From NCBI GenBank assembly GCA_030407315.1, contig JALQPE010002554.1, positions 160,556 through 224,555 on the forward strand: 64,000 nucleotides of DNA. The letters run 5' to 3'. Under the pieces are notes generated by a model that saw only the letters and a list, made by a program, of their open reading frames with translations, was not told the DNA's origin and did no database searches. Of this stretch, positions 10,181 through 20,936 are shown piece after piece (within the stretch, counting starts at the first letter, position 1; each line of letters opens with the position of its first letter). A program made the position numbers and the translations under genes. The DNA comes from Asparagopsis taxiformis. Taxonomy: Eukaryota; Rhodophyta; Florideophyceae; Bonnemaisoniales; Bonnemaisoniaceae.

Positions 10181-12091
10181 TCCCGGGTCTTCTGCGAAGC
10201 GAACCGAGTGGGGCGTGAGCTGCTCGCCGTCGCGCGCGTCATCGTCCGCTGAAACTTCGAAAACCTGAACGTTACGCTGCAGGTTCAGTTCTTCGGGCGT
10301 TAGGCGCGCGTGGCTATGCATCTCGCGAATCGCGGCCTGTTGCTCGGATGAGAGCAGCGGGCAACTCACCATGGGATGCCCGAACTTTCGGCATATCAGA
10401 CAGCGGAACGCCGCTGTGCGAGACGTGTCGGCCGGTGCCGTCTGTCTCACGATAGGCGGTGGGTAAGTTGCGCGCGGTATGTGCGCCGTGTACGGTCCCG
10501 CGCGTTCGCGTTCTTGGTCGTCGTTATGCGCAAAGCGTCGCGAGCGGTCGGCGGGCGATGCGTCGCGAGAGCGTGGCGTGCGATAATTCGACGAAGGGGT
10601 GCCAAGCGAGGTTGGACTTCGCATGGGGCTCGGGGTCGAGAACTTCCGTTCGCGCGGAGCGTGCGGCGTCGCGGCGGAGGTTGAGACATTTGGTGATGAG
10701 AAGCCTGATGGCGGGGTGTGCCCCACGGTCAGTGCTTGCAGCGTCGGTGTCTCGTCCTCTTCCACGTAGAGCGCAGGAGTCCGCCTTAGTAGCGGTTGCG
10801 CGCTCGTCGTCGGCGTCATCGCTCGGTGCGTGTCCCCGTGGCTGTGCGCCATAGAGACTAGCTCTCGAAAGGTGTATCGACGCGGGTCGCGAGACAGCGC
10901 GTCCCGCACGAGGTGCTGCGTATAGGGTCGTAGACCATCGACGAAAATAGAAAAAAGCGTCCGCTCGCTAAACGCATCGCCGCAGCGCAGCGCGCGGCGT
11001 CGTAGTCTCGTAGCGAATTGCGTTTCGGTTTCCTTCGGGTCTTGCGTTTGTTGCGCCACGTCACGATACGCTTGCGCGACGTCGCCTTCGCGCGCATAGG
11101 TTAGCAGGAGCCACTGAACGGCTTCCGCGTAGCACGTAATCGAGTCGACGCCCGCGCGAGCTCCTCGGAACGTTCGTCCCACGTACGTTTGGAACGTGTC
11201 GCGCGCCTCGTCGGCGAGGAAATACTTGAGAATCGGCAACGCTGCGCCTTCGGATACGCCGGTGTCGTCGCATGCGCTCTTGAAATACTTCAGGAACGAT
11301 AGCACGGCGATTCCGCCAGCGCCCGTGAAATTCTCTCCTTGCATCGAATGGCGCACCATTTTCGCGGTGTTAGCCAATTCGCTCGCAATTGCTCGGTTAA
11401 ACGCGCGGTCTGTATTACGCAAGCGATACGTGCGATACGAAAGCGCGCGCGTGAACAGCTCGTTCAACGGCTGGATCTCTACCAGCCCGGGATGCGCGGG
11501 TCCATCGTCGCTATCCGAACGCGGGTGGTCGTCGAATGACAGGTCCTGGCCCGCCAGTTCCGGCCATCCTTCGGGGTCCGCATTGCGCGCGTAGTTCGTA
11601 GGGGTCGCGCGCGCTGCGGTTCGCGTTCGGTTTTCGCGCGCAGCGACGTTCGCGAGTTCAATATTGTGCTCTTCGCGGGAGTCCATCGTAGTGACGATTA
11701 GGTTGTGGACTTGCGCCCTCATCTGAGCCGTCAATCCACGTGATTGGCCCTTGATAGCGCGGTCCACCGCAGCTCGTACTTCAGCCTGGAGCATGCATTG
11801 GAACGTAGGGTCGTCCACTACTTGTCGAACCAAGCTCGGAATCGTTGCGGACGGCGTAGCGTGCACGTCGGAAACGCGGAACTCGGCCTCGCGCTTCGTT
11901 GCGGCGCCGTCGTCGGAGTTTTGCGCGTCGTTGTCGATGCTCGCGAGCGCTTGCGTCGGTAACGGCGGCCACGGAGAAGCGGTAGGGTCAGGGATATGTG
12001 AAGCGACCAGTGCGTCGACTGCGTGCGTTTGCGACGCGACTGGCGGCGGTTCGGTCGGCGCGTTCGATCGCTCGGGCGCGGATGGATCCAT
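10160..12091 (-). CDS. Family B Gag (643 residues)
   Basis: Intact frame from ATG 12091. The first 180 residues are Pro/Ala/Thr-rich. A capsid-like helical region lies around residues 205-400 (LSYRTYRLRNTDRAFN, VLSFLKYFKSACDDTG, EGDVAQAYRDVAQQ, ETQFATRLRRRALRCGDAF), as in retrotransposon gag proteins that assemble the particle. A low-complexity linker is followed by a zinc knuckle CLICRKFGHPMVSC (CX2CX4HX4C) for RNA binding. Residues near SYRTYRL match FANVVSYRMYRLND in family A gag, so the families are related. The C-terminus carries a -1 slippery heptamer. Confidence 0.85.
   Translation of the reverse strand: MDPSAPERSNAPTEPPPVASQTHAVDALVASHIPDPTASPWPPLPTQALASIDNDAQNSDDGAATKREAEFRVSDVHATPSATIPSLVRQVVDDPTFQCMLQAEVRAAVDRAIKGQSRGLTAQMRAQVHNLIVTTMDSREEHNIELANVAARENRTRTAARATPTNYARNADPEGWPELAGQDLSFDDHPRSDSDDGPAHPGLVEIQPLNELFTRALSYRTYRLRNTDRAFNRAIASELANTAKMVRHSMQGENFTGAGGIAVLSFLKYFKSACDDTGVSEGAALPILKYFLADEARDTFQTYVGRTFRGARAGVDSITCYAEAVQWLLLTYAREGDVAQAYRDVAQQTQDPKETETQFATRLRRRALRCGDAFSERTLFSIFVDGLRPYTQHLVRDALSRDPRRYTFRELVSMAHSHGDTHRAMTPTTSAQPLLRRTPALYVEEDETPTLQALTVGHTPPSGFSSPNVSTSAATPHAPRERKFSTPSPMRSPTSLGTPSSNYRTPRSRDASPADRSRRFAHNDDQERERAGPYTAHIPRATYPPPIVRQTAPADTSRTAAFRCLICRKFGHPMVSCPLLSSEQQAAIREMHSHARLTPEELNLQRNVQVFEVSADDDARDGEQLTPHSVRFAEDPGNAYEES
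10178..10184 (-). promoter_or_regulatory. Canonical -1 ribosomal frameshift heptamer GGGAAAC in family B
   Basis: On the minus strand the gag frame reads CCG GGA AAC, so the heptamer G GGA AAC falls exactly in X XXY YYZ phase, eight codons before the stop (GCC TAC GAG GAG TCG TAG follow the heptamer closely). Pol is in the -1 frame and open here. GGGAAAC is a known retroviral -1 slippery heptamer. A downstream pseudoknot was not worked out. Confidence 0.75.
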
Positions 12092-12649
12092 CGGCGCGGT
12101 TGCGTTCGATCGTCGCCTAGCGAAAAGGGAAAAAGGGATGATGGGGAAGGAGAAAGGGGAATTCGGCGCGCGTCAAAATCTCGCGTCGGCGCGTCGGAAA
12201 ATTGGCAAGTAAAAAGGGAAGCGCTTCCCGAAAATTGTCTGCGTATCGGGCGCGCGTAGTAAGGGTGAGGGGTACGAGTTCGCTCGCAGGAGGGCTTCTT
12301 CCTCGCTCGGAACGCGCAAAGACGGGTCTCGATCGTCCGCGAACCCAGTATTTTCGGCACCGCCGAACCCGCATTAGGGTTGCGAACTAGCGCGCGCACG
12401 CGTTGCGTCTTCGATCGCGTCGTTCCGCGCTGCGAACCGTCGTAGTAGAGATAGGGTAGTTATACAAACCAGAGAGGCTATAGCACCGCTTCCGGGATAG
12501 CGATACGCGCGCACGCGTCAATCGCCCTCGCTGTCGCGCACGACGAACGGATAAATGAGTAATTAGAGTAAGCGATAGGTTTTGGCGTCCCGTGTTTTCC
12601 CCAAGCGGAGTTTCTGTGCTTCGCTGAGTTCGCGCGTCGGTTCGCGCAA

Positions 12650-12667
12650 TTCTAGGTCGAGAGACCA
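12650..12667 (-). other. Family B primer binding site
   Basis: Two bases inside the 5' LTR, the minus strand reads TGGTCTCTCGACCTAGAA, complementary to a tRNA 3' end with CCA. The same 18 bases follow the family A 5' LTR at 53167. I did not identify the tRNA. Confidence 0.75.
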
Positions 12668-12669
12668 GT

Positions 12670-13441
12670 TGTAGGCCCAGCCGGGATGGCGATCGCTAAG
12701 GGAGTTCTAGAATTGCAGTCGTGTCAGGGCGAGGTGAACCGTAACGCGCTGGTTGAACTTGCGTTTCGCGCGTCGCTCGGTCGCGCTGGCGAACGGGTGG
12801 TACAACGGCGGAACGCGTACGGAACGATCGCAACACGGGATTCGCGGGCCGGCGCAAGCCGTGATCTCAGGGTGAGATCCCCGAGTAAACTCGAGCACAA
12901 CGCGATCCACACAGGGGTCGTAAATCCCTGGCCTAGTGGCGTGCGACGCAACGCGCGCTATTGCGGTGCGACGCGGTTCGACGATCGGTTTATGCGCAGC
13001 GCGCACGCGAACGTCGGCGATCGTGAGCAACCCGCACGCAACGTTGTAACACAATCGGTCTTCGCGATTCGCTAAACGCTTAACTCGTAGCTGCGAAGAT
13101 GCTGCCAGTTTATTGGTAAGGTGCGAAGCAGAACGACCATTAATAGCTAACTACTAAGGACAGGTTGTCCTTGCGCGGCCGGCCGGCGGCCGCTCGCTCG
13201 CACGCAAAAAGGGAAATATTTGGGAAAAAGACTTTCGTCATAAAAAACCCAAAAAGGGAAAATAAAGGGAGATTCGCAAAAGGCGCTACACGTGGCGCCA
13301 AGCTCGCAATCGCACGCGTTCGCGCAGGCGCGCCGTGACACGTAATTGTATCGCCACGCGTACGCTCGCTTACTAACTAAACGCGGATGCACGCGGACTC
13401 AACGCGACGCATCGCTCCGACCCGCGCGCGCACTTGCAACA
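12670..13441 (-). repeat. Family B 5' LTR (about 772 bp)
   Basis: On the minus strand it would begin TGTTGCAAG at 13441 and end CCTACA at 12670, next to the primer site. The TG/CA ends and the composition change at 13441 support it. No second copy is in the window, so the outer end is inferred. Confidence 0.55.
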
Positions 13442-13766
13442 TAAATTGCATCACAATAACCTGTTTTCACCGTTTTGCGTACCTTTATTCTTCTATGTTG
13501 TGAGGTCACTGAACTCCGCATTTATCCTTTCCTCTGCTTGCCGTGGTCGACGGCGTGGTCTTTTGACAGCCTGTCTATATTGTGTTCAGTGTGCGTAGTG
13601 ACTGCCATGAATGGTGTGACGTTAAAATTTCGCACACTGTACCTGAGATTTCCGAGGTTGCCAATTTCTCTATCGAGAGATTACCTTACTAAAATTATCA
13701 GTGAGGTAGTCATCGTTCCATTATGCATGCAAGGGATGACGAATAACTCTACTTATATTTACTTAC
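13442..13766. other. Intergenic between family B LTR and Harbinger element
   Basis: AT-rich, about 325 bp. The plus-strand ORF at 13475-13771 has no recognisable features and runs into the transposon end; it is probably chance. Confidence 0.4.
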
Positions 13767-13769
13767 AGT

Positions 13770-14252
13770 AGTGGGTTTGGGCAAATCGAAAATGGGTAGT
13801 TGGTGGGTACTTTGTGGCTCAGTAGTTGTGTCGACACGGCGCTGGATCTTTCCTTTTGTAGTCCAAGGGAATTTAAGCTTTGTTTACAGAGATATCTAGG
13901 TGCAATGCTAGATGTAGGTTTGGAACATGTTCTATGAACGAAAAGTTGCTTTACTTTCAGAAAGCAAGACAAAGTAGCACCAAAAACCACATATTGTGAA
14001 GAGTACGAACTTGTGACGGAAACTGAATGGCGCGTGACCTCATCTGGCCAGGACAGCCTGCTTCATTCCTCCTCCGTGCGTGTGTCGGCATACGAAGTTG
14101 TAGACATCTCAGATACCCTGTGCGCTGGTACCAGCTGCTTCAAAGCTCGATACGATAGTTTTCACTCTCGCCCCATCACTTTCGACCCGATCATCTCATT
14201 CATACGCCAAAATGAGCTCCCAGAGGATCCAAAACAGCCGGAGGATAACCAC
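13770..14252 (+). repeat. Left terminal inverted repeat of the Harbinger element
   Basis: Matches the complement of 17316-17796 along its whole length. It carries a plus-strand ORF (14013-14312) whose mirror image lies at 17260-17532; both are products of the repeat, not separate genes. Confidence 0.85.
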
Positions 14253-14281
14253 AAATCTCTAACTGCTCATATCACACTACC

Positions 14282-15319
14282 ATGGGGCCCACGAGGAGGC
14301 ATTGGGATCTAAATATCAGGAAAACCCGTGCGAGAGCGTTCCTGAGCCTAAGACAACTGACCCGTGCTCGCTGTGTGGATATATCTGCGCTTCTAGCTTC
14401 ATTCTTTCTAGAGGATGCCTCAGACGAATACTACGACACAGTTCTTCGTAGCGAAAGAAAGAGCAGGCTTTTTGCTCCCATATTCAATATAGAATCATTA
14501 GATGACTTCGCATGTCTGCATCGATTTCGATTCAGAAAACGTGACATGATTCGCCTTTTGAACAAAATGAAATGGGAAGGATATGAATGGAAAACAGAAA
14601 GGAAGAGGTACCAAACTAACCCAATGGAAGCATTCTGCATTTTGACGCGTCGACTAAGTACGGCTTGTATATCGCGCGATCTTGAAGGAGACTTCTATTG
14701 TACGACATCTGCTCATTGTGCGATATTCTATGAAGCGCTAGAGATGTTTTATAAACAATTCAAACATATAGTATGCAACTTTCCGGGATCATTGCTTCAA
14801 TCCCGTGCCTTTTTGTATGCTCGCAAAATACACGAACGGGGTGCACAGACACATAGCTGTGTTAGCTTCATAGATGGCACAAATGTATATGTACCCCGTC
14901 TAGAAGGTCACATGCAGCAAGCAACATTCAGCGGACACAAACGTAGAAACTTCCTCAAGTTCCAAGCAGTAACGCTCCCCGATGGGTTGATATTGAATGT
15001 TTTCGGCCCCATGGAAGGTCGTCGACATGATATAACTCTTTTCAGAGAGTCTGGAATTGAAAACGACCTCCACCAAGTCTTGGAAATCAATAACAACCGA
15101 CAATTCTATCTATACGCTGACGCAGCATATGTTCTGAGACTGTATCTCATTGTAGGTTTCAGAGGCACCGCAATCACTGAAGATGAATCTTTATTTAACA
15201 AAAATTTGTCTTCAGTCAGGATCACAATGGAGAGGTCATTTAAGGAGATCAAATTGCACTTCACGTATGTGGACTTCGCGCGAGAAATGAAAGTTAGTAC
15301 AAGCCCTATATCATTGTGA
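14282..15319 (+). CDS. PIF/Harbinger transposase (DDE_4-type nuclease), 345 residues
   Basis: Intact frame from ATG 14282, thirty bases inside the left TIR. The catalytic triad is visible: Asp in SFIDGTNVYVPR, Asp in GRRHDITLFRES, Glu in TMERSFKEIKLHF. This is the DDE RNase H-fold nuclease that cuts the element ends. YLYADAAYVL corresponds to the family's conserved GDxGY-like strand. An N-terminal helical region (FLRFRFRKRDMIRLL-like, around residue 85) fits the helix-turn-helix part. A C-terminal piece after the stop (SSQIGKHFKC..., 15360-15440, another frame) resembles the usual tail, so the last 30 residues may have been lost by a frameshift. Confidence 0.85.
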   Translation: MGPTRRHWDLNIRKTRARAFLSLRQLTRARCVDISALLASFFLEDASDEYYDTVLRSERKSRLFAPIFNIESLDDFACLHRFRFRKRDMIRLLNKMKWEGYEWKTERKRYQTNPMEAFCILTRRLSTACISRDLEGDFYCTTSAHCAIFYEALEMFYKQFKHIVCNFPGSLLQSRAFLYARKIHERGAQTHSCVSFIDGTNVYVPRLEGHMQQATFSGHKRRNFLKFQAVTLPDGLILNVFGPMEGRRHDITLFRESGIENDLHQVLEINNNRQFYLYADAAYVLRLYLIVGFRGTAITEDESLFNKNLSSVRITMERSFKEIKLHFTYVDFAREMKVSTSPISL

Positions 15320-15896
15320 TATATGTCTTCTTGTATACTAACAAACTTTAGAAATTGTTTGTACTCATCCCAGATCGGAAAACATTTCAAATGTGAAGCT
15401 CCCCCTCTCGAAGAATACATGGATGCGTTTCTATAGGAGTTCATAGAGTGAAGGGATGAAGAGCATATTCAATTTCATATTAAACTACTTCATAATGCTA
15501 GAACTTACTCTTTTTCAACTGTTCGCTGCTAGAACCTTTAGTTTAGACTGTTTTTGTATTTGAGCTACAGCAGACAGATGCTTCTGCTCTTGAACTACTT
15601 TTCAATTGATTGACTTCAACTATTAGGGTTCTATCATGGTCTGTAAATAGTTAATTAATGGCTTCTCCCGCTAGTAGTTTAGACTGATCGGTTTTTTCAT
15701 CCGTTCATGTTCGAAATGCTGCCCTTTTCAAAAATTGAATTGTCACCAACGTGTTACTAAAGCCATTAAGATATTAGTTATTGAATTTTGAGGCAATGTC
15801 GTTATGCTCACCTCATCAACTTTGCAAGATATGCACATTGGACTTTACGGCCATCATTATCTTCTCAATCGTTTTGATATTTAACTGAGTCAATCA

Positions 15897-16910
15897 GTGC
15901 AATGTTTAGGTGACTTGAAGTATGATGTACAGAGTCTTTCTGATGGGGACATAGTTCACTCGAGTGACATTACGAGAAAAGTTCCGAGGGGAACCGTGGC
16001 CACCTCTCTGAATGATTCTGAAGAAGATATACAATCCACTGCTCTGAAGGTGCGGAGAAAGTTCAACAAAAATATGTATCTTTTGCTCCTGCAAGCCTTC
16101 TCTGTATCGAATGTTCACAAACTCCCACGAGGAAGGCAGATGGCTGCATTCGCTAATTTTGCTATGAAACTGAACAATAGTGGGAAGATGACGTAGCTTG
16201 CAGACGTAAAGCACAAAGCACAGTGCTGGTCGCTTCAGGATGATAATGCACCAGTACAAAGTTTATGGAGAGAGCGCTTTGGCTCTAGTGAAGACTTGCC
16301 TGGACTTTCAGGGTTTTCTCGTATGCGTGGAAGCTTTCTTCGCGAAATGGAAGAAGCACAGGAGCAAAGGAATGAGAAATGAGTCGAGAAACAGGAGAAG
16401 GAGGTTTTTCTGATCCGTGGAGGAGCTGAAATCAGAGAAATAGCAATGCTTAGAGTCTCTGCCATTGATATGGATTCTGAAAATGAGGCTTCGCCGCCTG
16501 GGAGCTCTTCGAAGCATAAAATCAGTGCAGGAAAGCAAATATCCTCAAAGGAAAAAATTGAAGAGATAAAATATACCTCATTGGCTCTTCAAAATGCCGA
16601 AAGGCATCGCATGGAAATGGCAGAGAGGTCGGAAGTGCGAGAGAAGAAAAGGCTGTCCATGGAGAAGCAAAAAATTATCGGAGACATACATGCACGTCGA
16701 GAGAGTTTAGATATTGACCGTGGTAGTCTCGAGCTTGACGAGAGGCGACATGAGGAGGAAGTCAAGAGGTGCAAAGTGGATGCGGACTTTCTTGAAATGT
16801 CTCACAAGGTCACTGTTGCTCTGGTTGAGGATCTTACTGAGTGCATGAAGACTGCATTGGTATTTCTCCTGCCTACTATGATAGAAAGTAGAGTTAATCG
16901 ACGGCACTAG
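15897..16910 (+). pseudogene. Second Harbinger ORF (Myb/trihelix-like plus coiled coil), decayed
   Basis: Harbinger elements usually carry a second gene for a Myb/SANT-like DNA-binding protein that helps the transposase reach the nucleus and DNA. Here 15897-16196 encodes KVRRKFNKNMYLLLLQAF and following helices, fitting such a domain. After stops at about 16195 and 16380, 16446-16910 encodes a strongly helical, Glu/Arg/Lys-rich coiled coil (AERHRMEMAERSEVREKKR, LELDERRHEEEVKRCK). The order DNA-binding domain then coiled coil suits one protein, now interrupted by stops or holding an unrecognised intron. Similarity is by pattern only. Confidence 0.5.
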
Positions 16911-17315
16911 CTTTCCAGTTGTGTTATATTCGATTATTTGTACATTGTCCCAGCTAATTCCCTTCTTGAAAGTAGCTTCATTCGATTCGTTGTTGTCGGG
17001 ATAATATTACACGACACTCTGAGCCTTTCACAACAAATGTAATCTCATCCGTATGACAGCTCTAATTAACTTTCTTTTCTCAAGTCAATAAGAGCTTTTC
17101 AGCGACTACCATTGAGTTCCTATAATCTCTGGATAGTATGATCACTTTGTACCAAAAAGAAAACGGATCTGCGCGCGATGTGAGGACTAACGTCACTGGA
17201 ATATGAAACTAGAAGGGATATGCGAATTGTGATGACTTACACACGATGGATAGTGGTCATTAACGGAATTTGCATGCATACAAGGTACGTGCTGCAGGAA
17301 ATCTAGGAACCTCTG

Positions 17316-17796
17316 GTTGTCCTCTGGCTGTTTTGGATCCTCTGAGTAGCTCATTTTGGCGTATGAGTGAGATGATCGGGTCGAAAGTGATGGGGCGAGA
17401 GTGAAAACTATCGTATCGAGCTTTGAAGCAGCTGGTACCAGCGCACAGGGTATCTGAGATGTCTACAACTTCGTATGCCGACACACGCACGGAGGAGGAA
17501 TGAAGCAGGCTGTCCTGGCCAGATGAGTTCACGCGCCATTCAGTTTCCGTGACAAGTTCGTACTCTTCACAATATGTGGTTTTTGGTGCTACTTTGTCTT
17601 GCTTTCTGAAAGTACAGCAACTTTTCGTTTATAGAACATGTTCCAAACCTATATCGAGCATTACACCTAGATAGCTTTGTAAACAAAGCTGAGCTTCCCT
17701 TGGACTACAGAAGGAAAGATCCAGCACCGTGTCGACACCACTACCGAGCCACAAAGTACCCCCCAACTACTCATTTTCGATTTGCCGAAACCCACT
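17316..17796 (-). repeat. Right terminal inverted repeat of the Harbinger element
   Basis: Complement of 13770-14252 with small differences, including loss of a few bases near 17340. It ends in the complement of AGTGGGTTT at 17788-17796. Confidence 0.85.
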
Positions 17797-18292
17797 AGTA
17801 TCAGGACACATTCTATATTGGGTCAGTGCGGTAATTTGGGTCAAATTTATTGTAAAAAGATCGATGTTTGCCATGTGAGTAGCCGGCTGAAATGGCGCGA
17901 AGTACTCTAGCACCCAAACCAATGGACTACAGGCTTCTCAAATTATGCCCGTTGGACCTCTGTCCTTAGCATTACAATGAATGGTCTCCTTGAAGCAGTT
18001 CCATCATTCTGAGTAACAATTCCACATCCGGCCTTCCACAAACTCCTTTCTGAGGATTCGGTATCCTGGCTTATCGAATGTTAATGTTGATGCACTCAGC
18101 TGCTTCAAAAAGTCCGAAATTATCCAGATATGAGGCTGCTCGACAATAGGTTCTTATGTGGAAATACTCTATTTGAAATGCTGCAAAGCAACGTAAGATA
18201 TCGAATACACTGCTCCAGAGATTCATACTTGGAAAACTGGAGAGAGGAGGAGAAGAAAGCCTATACTGACGTCTCAAGAAGAGAGCGAAATT

Positions 18293-19016
18293 GTGAGGGC
18301 TGTCATCGAATTTTCGCGGAATGGCACGCCAATTTCCCGCCAATGTCGGAGAGACATGATAGGAATATTTGTACACAAACTACCAATAGGTTGCCAAACA
18401 CAATTGCAATTCAGAAATGGAATACCAGGAGATTCGTTTTTTCGAAACTTTATGGGAAGGCACCCAGATCTTTCTCTGAAACACTGTACAAACCTTGAAA
18501 AACCATAAGCGGATGCAATATCGGCAAAAAAACTTGGCAACGTACTTTGCCAGAATCCATCAAGTTTATTGTGAATATCAGATAACACGTAGTGCCCAAA
18601 TTTTCAATTTTGACGAGAGCGGATTCACCACCTACAGCAGCTATCGTGGGAGAGCTAAGGCTCTTTTGAGCTTTCTAAAGGATTTATAATCAATGCTAAA
18701 CAGCTGAAGTGGGCTTCAAATTCTCAACATGCTACTGTTATGCCAGTAGTGTCTGCAGATGTAACAGTATGGTCACCATTAGTGATCCTACAAGACATAG
18801 CTGCAAAGTACCGAATAATGTATGACTGTGTTTTGCAGACACCTTCCAATTTTCTCCGAGCAAAATTCGCTGGTGTCGTATATAGACCCTGCTGGTATGA
18901 ACAGTGAGATTTTCTTTCAATGGGCAAAGAAATTTATTGAGGAAACTACTGCGCGTCTTACTAATCATCGAAATATATTGTTAGCTTTCAATGGATACGG
19001 TGCGTACATGACCTAA
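18293..19016 (+). pseudogene. pogo/Tigger-like (DDE_1) transposase remnant
   Basis: Fragments in two or more frames: FRNGIPGDSFFRNFMGRHPD, as in the DNA-binding/linker region of pogo, Tigger and CENP-B-type proteins; then QIFNFDESGFTT, the first catalytic Asp with its DE(S/T)G context; then NHRNILLAFNGYGAYMT, where the second catalytic Asp (normally LLLDGHxSH) has become Asn. There is a frameshift near 18500 and stops at 18687 and 19014. Clearly inactive. The 17800-18290 stretch holds no clear gene and may contain the decayed N-terminus. Confidence 0.7.
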
Positions 19017-20936
19017 AAAACTCTTAGATTGCTTCGTGACAATCGAAGTGTCGGTTTTGCATTTCAAGCCCACTCTAGCCATCGCACCCAAGCGCTAAAT
19101 TATTCAGTATTCTCACCGTTCAAGACTTACTTGCGAAATGAAATTAACAAGAGAACACTTAACACAACTTCGGAAATGCGAAATGATGTCTATACAATTT
19201 TTTAAATGGTGACAATCGGATACTGAAAGGCGTTAAAATATGAAAACATTATTTTTGGTTTCTTAGGGGTTGGATTGTGGATCGAAAAGAAGAAAAATGT
19301 GATACCAGATGTGATCAAAGTCTCGGACATAATAAATATTGAGTAACATGAATGTCAGGTTGATGGTCACATGGGTTTCAAATCTTTGGTCGAAATGTTG
19401 AAAACGTCGCGTAACTTTACTGCGATCAGACGGCGAGGTGATCACCAATTAGACAGTCAACAGTTTTGAGGGTTTTTTGCTTTCATCAGATGTTTTCATT
19501 TCTGCCATTGGTCGGCGAGAAGAGCAACGCGAAAGGGAAAGAAATGAAAGGACCGCACGGTCGGAAGCCGTCGAACAAAGTCGTAAAGAAAGAACTACAA
19601 AGTATGGAGAGAGGACAATACAGAAAAGAAGGGAGGGAGAGCATCGCCAAGAGCACATCAAATAGTTGTCTGGAAGGCATGAAAGAGGAAGGATACTGAA
19701 AGAAACGAGAAAAAAAGGAGAAGGATTGCTCGGCTAAGGAAGGGAACATCCTAGGAGGATACTTTAGTAGCATTCAATGGATTACAGAAAAAAATAAAGA
19801 TCAGAATTGTCAGCCGGTAGAGCGCGACCCAAATTTTGCCTCAGTAGGGTTGATTGGGAGGCTATCGGTTCCAACGGGGATTGACTTTTTCGCCCCCGTT
19901 TGTACTCGTTCAACTATGGTGGAAGGCGGTCATGTGATTTACCAAGGCATGGACTAGCAATTGAGAAAGGAACAGAGACATGAGGATGAGAAGCTATATT
20001 TGCATTCATCTATTCAGAATGACCCAAGATTTGTAACCTAGATGATATCTTCCTCACTGTATAAATACGCATCGACAGCAGACACAAAACAATAAACGGA
20101 GAGATCACGAGCCAACTGATCTTTAACAGGGGACGGTTGCACAGCCGTGACAGTCTGTCTGAAATAGAGTACAGTGTGAAGCATTCACCACGCGGGCTGC
20201 CCTATGAATCCAAGCCTGTCGCGCCGCGCCCACACTCGTTCCGCCAGGGTCACGTCAGATTACCAGCAAAATCAGGCTTCAAATACCCTCCCTAAATTTG
20301 ATTGAGACAGGGCCATACTACGTCCAATTACGTCGCTGTAAAGTTCGGCACGAGATATTGATTAGTGTATAACAGCCCAGAAAACCTCGTACGAGCCAAT
20401 CAGCGTTCCCAGAAACCATCTCTGAAGCCCTCCTGGCCATTGATATCTAACTCGCTGTACCTATGGTAGCATCGGCTCTACTCGTGAAAACAGGGGTTCA
20501 AGTACTCCAGTCCATGCTGGTTGGAACAGGTCATCTCCGTACTTCCGTGCATGACCAGGGCCGTCCTCTTCGTCGAACCGAGAGCTCGGCCAACATTGAA
20601 GCAAGTCCGCTCGTATACAATCTCGGGTTCGTCGAAACTCGAGAGAGCAAGCTACGGCAAGCCAGTGGCACCGCACGAGTCAAATGGCGCAACGAGCAAC
20701 ACATGGCTGAGCCTTCTACAATCAATATCACAATTTTCAGCGCAGCCACGCCCACATGTTTTGCCATATTCCAGTTCGGAAATGTGCATACTATCATCGC
20801 CAGCACGCAGTAAAGCTGCAAATTGAAACATTTTCGCAACCGTACATTCGTTCATACAACTGAGCGATGTCGAGCAACTCTATCGCACAGTCGTCATCAA
20901 GTCTACTCGATACTTTCTCCCCTGTCTGGTCTGACA
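19017..20936. other. No gene seen; possible short LTR-like fragment near 20032-20128
   Basis: Low-complexity Lys/Glu-type purine-rich sequence at 19500-19720 creates ORFs on both strands without real coding features. At 20032-20128 a stretch begins TGTAACC, has TATAAATA and AATAAAC, and ends TTTAACA; this could be a decayed small LTR or a plain promoter. 20130-20936 is probably the upstream region of the gene at 20937. Confidence 0.35.

Larger units (their letters stand above)
9529..13441 (-). mobile_element. Family B Ty3/gypsy element, minus strand, 3'-truncated
   Basis: Read on the minus strand: 5' LTR (13441-12670), primer binding site, leader, gag (12091-10160), then protease in the -1 frame, cut off at 9529 where the family A LTR begins. 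RT, RNase H, integrase and the 3' LTR are absent from the window. The GC-rich, CpG-rich composition drops sharply at 13441, which supports that boundary. Gag is intact, so the truncation came after a fairly recent insertion or the frame has been kept. Confidence 0.8.
13770..17796 (+). mobile_element. PIF/Harbinger-type DNA transposon with long terminal inverted repeats
   Basis: The two ends are inverted copies of about 480 bp (13770-14252 and 17316-17796), diverged by scattered substitutions and small indels. The outermost bases are AGTGGGTTT at the left and the complement at the right. The trinucleotide AGT flanks both ends (13767-13769, 17797-17799), fitting the 3-bp duplication of this superfamily, though TWA is more usual. 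Inside are a transposase gene and a decayed second ORF. 15320-15896 and 16911-17315 are noncoding. TIRs this long are unusual for Harbinger elements, which normally have tens of bases. Confidence 0.85.

Noticed and set aside
10376..10854. Plus-strand ORFs opposite family B gag
   Set aside because: Shadows of the intact minus-strand gag with Arg-rich composition typical of antisense frames in GC-rich DNA.
14013..14312. ORF with a mirror-image twin at 17260-17532
   Set aside because: Both lie in the terminal inverted repeats of the Harbinger element; the shared protein sequence follows from the repeat.
19449..19773. ORFs on both strands in a purine-rich stretch
   Set aside because: Low-complexity Lys/Glu or Ser/Phe runs with no motif; likely chance.
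20032..20128. Possible tiny LTR (TG...CA with TATA and AATAAA)
   Set aside because: No target duplication, partner or primer site found; could equally be a promoter.
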